NCBI GenBank assembly: GCA_030605265.1
Contig: JAUWIR010000072.1
Span: 1-11,423 of the forward strand
DNA length: 11,423 nucleotides
Direction: 5' to 3'
Source: Pseudomonadota bacterium
GTDB taxonomy: Bacteria; SZUA-182; DTGQ01
Below are positions 1 through 5,729 of this stretch, piece by piece (positions within the stretch are counted from its first letter, which is position 1; each line of letters starts with the position of its first letter). The notes beneath the pieces are model-generated. The model did not search any database, was not told where the DNA came from, and saw nothing but the letters and a program-made list of their open reading frames with translations. The translations under genes were made by a program, and so were the position numbers.

Positions 1-1842
1 CTAATTTCCTTAATTAGTACGGCAAGTTTTATTGTCTTAAAAGTGAATAAAAAACGAATAAAAGTAGAGGAAGAAATCAAATTTCTCGAAAAAAAATTAG
101 AGATGGAGGATCAAATTTGTAGGTCGGAAGAGCGCTTACGAGCAATATTGAACTCCATTGCCAGTGATCGAATATCTATTATTGATAGAAATTTAAAAAT
201 TTTATGGGCGAATCGAGTTGCTTTTCAAAATTATGGAAATATTGTTGGTAAAAAATGCTATCAAGCATATAAAGGGATAGACGCACCCTGTCAAAGCTGC
301 CCTGTGCAAAAAACTTTTCTTGATGGAAAGATTCACTCTGCTGAAGAACTTGCTATGGTGGATAAGGATGGAAGAAGTATTTTATATTTAACAAGCTCAT
401 CGCCAATTCGCGGAAAGCAAGATAATATTGTATCGGTAGTTGAGACGTCAAAAGACATTACTGAAAGAATGCGCTTGCTGGAAGAGATAAAAGGTAATCG
501 AGATCTTCTTGACGCCATATTAAGTAATATTAATGATGGTATTCGAGTAATAGATACAAAATATAATATACTTTTTATGAATCAAATTTTAATTGATCTT
601 TTTGGAAATCAAATTAATCAAAAATGTTATCGAATATTTATGGGAAAGAAAAGCCCTTGTAATCCTTGTGCTTTAGAAAAGATATTAAATGAAAATATTC
701 CATCGATAAATTTTTTACAAAAAAATATAAAGAAACAGTTAGTTGAAATATCTGCAACTGCCCTTGGAATAAAAAGTGGAGGACGCTCAATTATTGAAGT
801 GGTGCGTGATATTACAGAAAGAAAACGGCTTGAGACACAACTTATGGAATCAGAACAAAGAAGGATTAGGGAACTTAAAGAGCGATATCGATTTGGCAAT
901 ATTATTGGAAAAAGTCAAAAAATTCAAGAAATTTATGAATTAATTCAGGTCGTCTCTCAAAATAGGACAACCGTTTTGTTATTAGGAGAGAGTGGCACAG
1001 GGAAGGAATTAATTGCTCGAGCCATTCATTACAACAGTCCACAGCATGATCAGCCCTTTGTTGAGGTATGCTGTTCAGTTTTATCAGAAAATCTATTGGA
1101 AAGTGAATTATTTGGACATGTAAAGGGTGCTTTCACTGGCGCCATAAGAGATAAAATAGGCAGATTCGAAATGGCCAATAATGGAAGTGTTTTTCTTGAT
1201 GAGGTAGGTGATATAAGTTTAAGTGTGCAAGTAAAACTACTTCGGGTAATTCAGGAACGAGAATTTACACCTGTTGGAGGGGATTCGGTAAGGAAGGTTA
1301 ATGTAAGAATAATAGCGGCAACAAATAAAGATTTAAAAAAAGCCGTTGAAAATAAAGAATTCCGAGAAGATTTGTACTATCGACTTAATGTTATTCCAAT
1401 TATTATTCCCCCTCTTAGAGAAAGAATTGAAGATTTACCATTATTAGTGAATCATTTTATTGAAAAATTTAGAAAAAAAATTAGGAAGGAGATCCAATCC
1501 ATCAGTAGCAGCGCAATGAAACAGTTTTTTAATTATTCATGGCCTGGAAATATCCGGGAATTAGAAAATGCTATTGAACACGGATTTGTTAAATGTGATA
1601 CTTCTATTATTCAACCGGAAGATTTGCCAAAAGAAGTTTGCAAAGGGCACAATAAAGAATTAGAAAAATCTTTTACACAACAAGATTTAAATATTAGAGA
1701 ATTAAAAAAGGAAATTTTAATAAAGGTTTTAGATGAAACTGCTTGGGACCCAGTGGAAAGTGCAAAAAAATTAAAAATCAGTAGGGCCACTTTTTATCGA
1801 TGGTTAAAGAAGTACGGTATAAAGAAAAAACAAGTCTCATAA
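1..1842 (+). CDS. Sigma-54-dependent transcriptional activator with tandem PAS domains (5' end outside the window)
   Basis: This is a bacterial enhancer-binding protein that would use ATP to open sigma-54 promoters. The reading frame has no stop back to base 1. A GTG at 43 could serve as a start but has no Shine-Dalgarno sequence, and the 14 codons before it read LISLISTASFIVLK, like the end of a transmembrane helix, followed by a Lys/Glu-rich coiled coil. I therefore treat it as 5'-partial, probably a membrane-anchored sensor. Numbering from the GTG: PAS1 about 32-141, PAS2 about 153-259, AAA+ about 288-515 with Walker A GESGTGKE 315-322, GAFTGA 362-367, Walker B around D386/E387, arginine-finger region REDLYYRL 441-448, and a Fis-type helix-turn-helix 571-593. 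Each PAS carries a C-x10-C-x2-C motif (C72/C83/C86 and C195/C206/C209), suggesting metal, Fe-S or redox sensing (inference). It has no receiver domain in the visible part, so it is not an ordinary response regulator. Its likely target lies just downstream at 2043-2184. Confidence 0.93.
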   Translation, partial: LISLISTASFIVLKVNKKRIKVEEEIKFLEKKLEMEDQICRSEERLRAILNSIASDRISIIDRNLKILWANRVAFQNYGNIVGKKCYQAYKGIDAPCQSCPVQKTFLDGKIHSAEELAMVDKDGRSILYLTSSSPIRGKQDNIVSVVETSKDITERMRLLEEIKGNRDLLDAILSNINDGIRVIDTKYNILFMNQILIDLFGNQINQKCYRIFMGKKSPCNPCALEKILNENIPSINFLQKNIKKQLVEISATALGIKSGGRSIIEVVRDITERKRLETQLMESEQRRIRELKERYRFGNIIGKSQKIQEIYELIQVVSQNRTTVLLLGESGTGKELIARAIHYNSPQHDQPFVEVCCSVLSENLLESELFGHVKGAFTGAIRDKIGRFEMANNGSVFLDEVGDISLSVQVKLLRVIQEREFTPVGGDSVRKVNVRIIAATNKDLKKAVENKEFREDLYYRLNVIPIIIPPLRERIEDLPLLVNHFIEKFRKKIRKEIQSISSSAMKQFFNYSWPGNIRELENAIEHGFVKCDTSIIQPEDLPKEVCKGHNKELEKSFTQQDLNIRELKKEILIKVLDETAWDPVESAKKLKISRATFYRWLKKYGIKKKQVS

Positions 1843-1887
1843 TTGCGATTTATTTTATACCGCTACATTACGGAACGAATGATCGAA

Positions 1888-1985
1888 ACATGGAGAATTT
1901 ACTGACTAAATGGAGTAATTCAATCGTTTATGGTCGCACAATGATACAAATAGGTATCCATAACAAAATTAACTTTCGTCCATAA
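1888..1985. promoter_or_regulatory. Candidate upstream activator sites: phased ATGG motifs
   Basis: ATGG occurs on the plus strand at 1890, 1910 and 1930, exactly 20 bases apart (about two helical turns), and in inverted form (TCCATAA) at 1957-1963 and 1979-1985. The copies at 1928, 1957 and 1979 share TTATGGWY. They lie about 60-155 bases before the -24 element, where activators of this class usually bind. The motif is short, and TTATGG also occurs in nearby AT-rich coding sequence, so this is a suggestion only. The rest of 1843-2040 shows no gene, tRNA or terminator that I can support, and 1986-2040 is extremely AT-rich. Confidence 0.22.
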
Positions 1986-2042
1986 AAGGAATTATTTATT
2001 AGTTATATAATTATAATTTATGTATTAATTTAAAAATCAATA

Positions 2043-2058
2043 TGGCATTAGACTTGCT
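2043..2058 (+). promoter_or_regulatory. Sigma-54 (-24/-12) promoter
   Basis: The sequence TGGCAT-TAGAC-TTGCT matches the sigma-54 consensus TGGCAC-N5-TTGCW, differing only at the last base of the -24 box. The GG at 2044-2045 and the GC at 2056-2057 are separated by the required ten bases. The start point expected 12 bases after the C at 2057 is about 2069. The site lies 200 bases after a sigma-54 activator gene and 75 bases before a strong terminator stem. A sigma-70-like pair (ATGGCA 2042-2047, 17-base spacer, TATAAT 2065-2070) overlaps it and cannot be excluded as an alternative. I found no other site of this kind in the window. Confidence 0.72.
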
Positions 2059-2068
2059 AATATATATA

Positions 2069-2184
2069 ATGAAATTAGAAACAAGAAAAGATTATGGTAT
2101 ATCAGGGGATACTTTCTCTAGGATGTATGCTTGGGGCTATCGAATTTGCATTGCTGGGGAGCAATTGATAGCCCCATTTTTTTT
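2069..2184 (+). ncRNA. Putative sigma-54-dependent small RNA (about 116 nt)
   Basis: The segment is bounded by a sigma-54 promoter with predicted start near 2069 and by an intrinsic terminator ending in eight Ts at 2177-2184. The 5' part (about 2071-2091) is A-rich with ARN-like triplets, as in Hfq distal-face targets. A hairpin rich in G-U pairs can form from AGGGGA 2104-2109 and TTCTCT 2114-2119 with a TACT loop. The single-stranded or weakly paired part carries AGGATGT at 2120-2126, and GGA also occurs at 2107-2109 and 2158-2160, which resembles CsrA/RsmA sites. I do not recognise an Rfam family. The adjacent activator gene suggests control of this RNA by that protein. Alternatives are a structured leader or attenuator for the membrane-protein gene at 2298, or a leader with a fortuitous open frame. 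Existence as a transcript is inferred, and function is unknown. Confidence 0.6.
2132..2184 (+). terminator. Strong intrinsic terminator with a nested hairpin
   Basis: A perfect 10-bp stem (TGGGGCTATC 2132-2141 with GATAGCCCCA 2167-2176) is followed directly by eight Ts (2177-2184). Its 25-base loop contains a second perfect 6-bp hairpin, ATTGCT 2150-2155 and AGCAAT 2160-2165, with a GGGG loop. This branched form is more elaborate than a simple terminator, so the inner hairpin may have its own role as a target-pairing or protein-binding loop. Confidence 0.88.
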
Positions 2185-2297
2185 CTCCATTTGCATTTCA
2201 TCTCAAGAAAGGCTAAAACACTCTTCCAAATTAATCATTTCCAATCAAATCAAACAAACTATCAACTATCATCATCAATTTTAAAATAGGTCTATTA

Positions 2298-2660
2298 ATG
2301 GTGAAATATTTCTATGAGATTTGTAATCTACCCTCTTTTATTTTTTTTCTTTTATGGGTAATTTTTCCTTTATGGTTGGCTATAAGAAGGAGACAGGGAT
2401 TAATTAAATTTGCTAGAAGTGATAATTCTAAATATAGCAGATATTTTGAATTAGGGATTTTAATTTTTGCAATTCCTTTTACAGGTTTTTTCATGTTTAT
2501 AATTTTTCAATTTATAGTAAGCATTTTTATTGTTGATCAGGCATTGCGATTTAAAACGGGTGTTGAACTCACCTCTTTATTTATGGATATAATTCTGATT
2601 CTCTATATTTATCTTGTAGAACGCAGAATTCATGTGGATCGAATAAGTAGCAATAAATAA
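2298..2660 (+). CDS. Small three-helix membrane protein of unknown function
   Basis: The gene encodes 120 residues, which I do not recognise. Three hydrophobic segments are visible at about 12-29, 51-79 and 91-107. An Arg/Lys-rich loop (RRRQ at 30-33) follows the first helix, suggesting a cytoplasmic loop there, and the C-terminal tail is charged. A plausible AGG ribosome site lies at 2288-2290, seven bases before the ATG, which supports real translation. It lies about 110 bases downstream of the small-RNA terminator and converges on the minus-strand envelope operon, whose terminator starts right after its stop. The leader 2185-2297 is poor in G and shows no clear promoter, so expression may come by read-through from the upstream RNA or from a promoter I cannot recognise. 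No enzymatic motif is visible. Confidence 0.65.
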   Translation: MVKYFYEICNLPSFIFFLLWVIFPLWLAIRRRQGLIKFARSDNSKYSRYFELGILIFAIPFTGFFMFIIFQFIVSIFIVDQALRFKTGVELTSLFMDIILILYIYLVERRIHVDRISSNK

Positions 2661-2668
2661 TAAAAATC

Positions 2669-2694
2669 AAAAAAAGGGTATTTGAAATAACCCT
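2669..2694 (-). terminator. Intrinsic terminator of the envelope gene cluster
   Basis: On the minus strand AGGGT and ACCCT (2690-2694 and 2675-2679) form a stem that can extend through ATTT/AAAT pairing with a one-base bulge. It is followed by a run of Ts complementary to the seven As at 2669-2675. The stem overlaps the stop codon of the amidase gene (2693-2695). There is no T-run in the plus direction, so it should act only on minus-strand transcripts. Confidence 0.72.
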
Positions 2695-3892
2695 AAAATT
2701 GCTGTAAATTTTTTGAATCTTTGTTTGTTATTTTTGAAATGGTTTGTTCAAAAATGTGATCTTTTTTAAAGTATACAGCTAATGAATTAAAAAGTTTTTT
2801 AGCGATTTTTTTCTGATATTTAGGATTATTTATCTTTTTTGCATCTTTTATATTGGTGATATAGCCAATTTCCAAAAGAATAGAGGGAATTGAAGGGGAT
2901 TTTAACACGGCAAAATTAGCGCATTTAATCCCCTCATTGTAGAATCCCTCTTCTATTAATCCATTTAACATAAATTGGCATAATTTAACACTCTCATTTA
3001 TGGTATAGGTTTGGACAAGATCTATTAAAATTGTATTAAGTAATTTATCCTCACTGAATTTTATCCCAGCTATAAGATCTGATTCATTTTCTCTTTTAGC
3101 TAATAGATCAGCTGCTTTGTCACTTGCACCCATCTCAGATAGGTAATAAACAGAAGCGCCTTCAACCCTCTTTTTTCGGCTGGCATTTATATGAAGGCTG
3201 ATGAATACATCGGCTTTATATTGATGAGCGAATTTAACTCTGTCTCGAAGTGGGATATAATAATCTCCTTTACGGGTTAAATAAGCTTGAACATTTGGGA
3301 GAGTTTCATTAATTAATGACTGTAAATTTTTGGCAATGCGTAAAACTATATCTTTTTCTTTAATCCCTCTATATCCGATGGCGCCTGGGTCTTGGCCACC
3401 ATGACCAGGGTCTATGACTACAATTTTTCTTTTAATTTCAATTTGTATATTCACATTAGATGATATTTTGCTGTTTTTTTTTGGAAAAAAGTCAATAACG
3501 AGGCGATGTGGTTTATTTTTAAAAGGCTTGAGGGGAAAAATTTTATAATTTTGCAGATTTTTAATAGATATTTGAATTGTTGTTGATTTATTGTTATTTT
3601 CCTTTATCTGAATATTCTTGACTACTTTAGTATCACAGGTGACATTGGTTTGTTTTGACCAATTTTTACAATTAAATATCTCAAGTAAAAATAATTGCTT
3701 ATTATTAAAAAGAGTATCTTTATATTGTATGGCCTTAGAAAGGTCGAAAACGATCCTGGTTTTTGTTTTATCAGAGGAAAATCGAACTTTTTTTAGATTT
3801 GCCAGGGCAAATACTTTAGGGGCGAAAAAGAGATTGAGAAATAAAAAGTAAAAAAGATATAAATGTATAAGTTTACCGCATGAAGCTTTCAT
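2693..3892 (-). CDS. N-acetylmuramoyl-L-alanine amidase (AMIN + Amidase_3, AmiB/AmiC-like)
   Basis: This is a periplasmic zinc amidase that would cut the bond between MurNAc and the stem peptide of peptidoglycan, typically for daughter-cell separation. The 399 residues start with a signal peptide (hydrophobic 9-29, likely cleavage after VFA at 29). An AMIN domain of beta-strand type follows at about 32-137, which in AmiC-like enzymes targets the protein to the division site. The Amidase_3 domain (about 156-375) has zinc ligands H164 (in DPGHGG), E179 and H234 (in SLHINA), and the catalytic glutamate E341 (in LLEIGYITN). No LysM or SH3 domain is present. The start is fixed by an in-frame TAA nine bases upstream, although no Shine-Dalgarno sequence is obvious. 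The gene lies 94 bases after lpxD as the last gene of the cluster and is followed by a terminator that overlaps its stop codon. Confidence 0.93.
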   Translation of the reverse strand: MKASCGKLIHLYLFYFLFLNLFFAPKVFALANLKKVRFSSDKTKTRIVFDLSKAIQYKDTLFNNKQLFLLEIFNCKNWSKQTNVTCDTKVVKNIQIKENNNKSTTIQISIKNLQNYKIFPLKPFKNKPHRLVIDFFPKKNSKISSNVNIQIEIKRKIVVIDPGHGGQDPGAIGYRGIKEKDIVLRIAKNLQSLINETLPNVQAYLTRKGDYYIPLRDRVKFAHQYKADVFISLHINASRKKRVEGASVYYLSEMGASDKAADLLAKRENESDLIAGIKFSEDKLLNTILIDLVQTYTINESVKLCQFMLNGLIEEGFYNEGIKCANFAVLKSPSIPSILLEIGYITNIKDAKKINNPKYQKKIAKKLFNSLAVYFKKDHIFEQTISKITNKDSKNLQQF

Positions 3893-3986
3893 ATCAATTT
3901 AAGATTTTATTTGGAGTACATAGAAGTGCGATCTAAGTGATGATGAAGGCTAATACAATTATTAAAAAAAGTCAAGAGTCAAAAAT

Positions 3987-5018
3987 TTATTTTTTTTCTA
4001 GATAGTTTAATTTTTCTTTTAACTCTTTAATCTCTTCAACAATTTTCGGAAATTTTCGAAAATAAGCAATAGATTTTTTCCATTCTTTCATTGGAAAGGC
4101 CATTGTGCCGGCCATAATGCTATCTGGGGGGGTATCTTTAGTAATTCCACTTTTTGCAGCAACCATAGTTCGGTCCCCTATAGTTAAATGCCCTGCCACG
4201 CCAACCTGTCCTCCCAAGATGACCGCATTCCCTATAGCTGAGCTGCCGGCGATACCGGCTTGACTCACAATAATACAATGTTCCCCAATACTAACATTAT
4301 GGGCAATTTGAACGGAATTATCAATTTTAGTACCTCCTTTTATTATTGTATTTCCAGTTGTTCCACGATCAATACAAGTGCAGGCCCCAATTTCCACGTT
4401 ATCTTCGATAATTACTCTGCCGATCTGAGGAATTTTATAATGTTCTTTACCATCCCATACATAACCAAATCCGTCACTTCCGATTACCGCTCCTGACTGA
4501 ATGATAACCCTTTTGCCAATTCGACAATCGGAATAAATTGTAACATTGGGAAAAAGAACGGTTCCCTTCCCAATAAAACAATTATCACCAATAGAGACGC
4601 CACTATAGACTTGAACGTGATTCTTTATAATAACATTTTTACCTATTGTGGCAAAAGGATGAATTGAAATATCACTATCCAAGGATGCAGAAGGATCAAC
4701 ATTTGCCTTAGGATGTATACCACTAAAAATAGTAGGTTTTTGGTATAGAAAGGAGAGTGTTCGAGCAAAGGCCAAGTAAGGGTTTGATACTCTGATAGCC
4801 GGGATATTCTCTATTTGATCATCATTTGAAATTATTAAAGCTGATGCTTGGCTTTGAGCTAAAAAAGGGAGATATTTTTTGTTGGCTAAAAAAGTAATGT
4901 CTCCCTTTCGGGCCTCTTTTATTCCGGCTGCCCCGGTAATAACAATAGATGGGTTACCCTCTACTTTGCCCCTTACAAAATCAGTAATCTCCTTAAGGGT
5001 TTTTTTTATTGGAATCAT
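3987..5018 (-). CDS. lpxD: UDP-3-O-(3-hydroxyacyl)glucosamine N-acyltransferase LpxD
   Basis: LpxD is the third enzyme of lipid A synthesis. It transfers a 3-hydroxyacyl chain from acyl carrier protein to the 2-amino group of UDP-3-O-acylglucosamine in the cytoplasm. The 343 residues are full length for the family (E. coli 341). The N-terminal uridine-binding domain spans about 1-100 (GDITFLANKKY motif at 39-49). A left-handed beta-helix of hexapeptide repeats follows at about 101-300, with the catalytic histidine at H240 (QIAHNVSIGEH) and the conserved SDGFGY at 181-186. A C-terminal helix (about 308-343) ends in a Lys/Glu-rich segment. The ATG at 5018 has no Shine-Dalgarno sequence, which is unusual here because skp upstream has a perfect one. 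The gene follows skp by 87 bases. The usual neighbours fabZ and lpxA are not downstream, and an amidase gene takes that place. Confidence 0.97.
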   Translation of the reverse strand: MIPIKKTLKEITDFVRGKVEGNPSIVITGAAGIKEARKGDITFLANKKYLPFLAQSQASALIISNDDQIENIPAIRVSNPYLAFARTLSFLYQKPTIFSGIHPKANVDPSASLDSDISIHPFATIGKNVIIKNHVQVYSGVSIGDNCFIGKGTVLFPNVTIYSDCRIGKRVIIQSGAVIGSDGFGYVWDGKEHYKIPQIGRVIIEDNVEIGACTCIDRGTTGNTIIKGGTKIDNSVQIAHNVSIGEHCIIVSQAGIAGSSAIGNAVILGGQVGVAGHLTIGDRTMVAAKSGITKDTPPDSIMAGTMAFPMKEWKKSIAYFRKFPKIVEEIKELKEKLNYLEKK

Positions 5019-5022
5019 AATT

Positions 5023-5050
5023 AATATAATAATAAAAAGAAAAGGGTCAA
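5023..5050 (-). promoter_or_regulatory. Possible sigma-70-type promoter right before lpxD
   Basis: On the minus strand TTGACC (5045-5050), a 16-base spacer and TATATT (5023-5028) resemble a -35/-10 pair, each matching five of six consensus bases. Transcription would start almost at the lpxD ATG (5018), giving a leaderless or nearly leaderless mRNA, which would agree with the missing ribosome site. The discriminator of four bases is short and the region is very AT-rich, so a chance match is possible. Confidence 0.3.
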
Positions 5051-5105
5051 AAGTAAAATTTTAAGTAAACATGATTTGTTTTTTTAAGGAATGTAAAGTC
5101 GGTAA

Positions 5106-5669
5106 TTACTCCTCAGAAGTTTCAGTCTCTAGTGAGTACACTTTATCATAAGTTTCAATAATCAGTTGTGTTATATCAAGGGCCTCATCAGAATAAATAA
5201 TACTATCATCTTTGGTAAGGATAAGAGAATACTCTTTTTGGCGACCGAGTTCCTGAACAATTTTAACTATTTTTACTTTAATTTCATTTAAATGTGAAAA
5301 ATAGAGGTCTTTTAATTCCAGTTCCTTGTCTTCTTTGAATCTTTTTAATTCAATGTTTTTACGTCGGATTGATTCTTCCATTTTTTTTTGAGCTTCTGTG
5401 GAAAGGGCGAATTTTTTTTTCTGTAAATCTTCTTCCATATCAGTAAGTTCTTTTACCTTGTTTGCCAGCTGTTCTTCATTTTTCTTTTTAAATTCTTCCA
5501 GTATCTTAAGCGCCTCTTTACCAGCTTTGGATTCATCTACCACACGTTGACTGTCCAAAAAAGCTATTTTATTTTTAGTTTGTTCGGTAAATCCTTTGGT
5601 TGAAAAACAGGTGGCCGCCATAAAAATAAGGGCTAACATGATTACTTTTCCATAACCGGTCTTTTTCAT
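5106..5669 (-). CDS. skp: Periplasmic chaperone of the Skp/OmpH family
   Basis: Skp (OmpH) proteins form trimers in the periplasm that hold unfolded outer-membrane proteins and deliver them to the Bam complex. The 187 residues show a signal peptide (Lys-rich start, hydrophobic core about 9-21, mature protein from about 29). The OmpH domain spans about 33-175, with a long, highly charged coiled-coil region (about 48-130) rich in Lys and Glu. The family C-terminal motif IIYSDEALDIT (157-167) is present. A Cys at 21 does not sit in a good lipobox, so I do not call it a lipoprotein. AAGGAG (5675-5680), five bases before the ATG, supports the start. It lies 60 bases after bamA, its functional partner, and the two are probably co-transcribed. 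Confidence 0.93.
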   Translation of the reverse strand: MKKTGYGKVIMLALIFMAATCFSTKGFTEQTKNKIAFLDSQRVVDESKAGKEALKILEEFKKKNEEQLANKVKELTDMEEDLQKKKFALSTEAQKKMEESIRRKNIELKRFKEDKELELKDLYFSHLNEIKVKIVKIVQELGRQKEYSLILTKDDSIIYSDEALDITQLIIETYDKVYSLETETSEE

Positions 5670-5729
5670 AAAATCTCCTTTCTTAGCCTTAATTATTTCT
5701 CTTTAAAAAAAGCAAATAGTAGTGTAATT

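Noticed and set aside
1800..1985. Open frame of 61 codons overlapping the end of the activator gene
   Set aside because: It starts inside the helix-turn-helix of the activator in another frame, lacks a ribosome site and has no recognisable features.
2042..2284. Open frame of 80 codons across the small-RNA region, with an internal ATG at 2069
   Set aside because: It has no ribosome site, runs through the -24/-12 element and straight through a perfect terminator stem with eight Ts, and its product resembles nothing I know. A short peptide from the ATG at 2069 is not excluded but is unsupported.
1843..2297. tRNA or known riboswitch in the gene-free stretch
   Set aside because: I found no cloverleaf with a GGTTCRA-like arm, and no match that I recognise to TPP, SAM, cobalamin, c-di-GMP, fluoride, preQ1 or SRP RNA cores.
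3971..3983. Tandem TTGACTC repeat (minus strand) between lpxD and the amidase gene as a promoter or binding site
   Set aside because: The TTGACT boxes have no good -10 at 16-18 bases, and a single tandem copy in AT-rich DNA is weak evidence.
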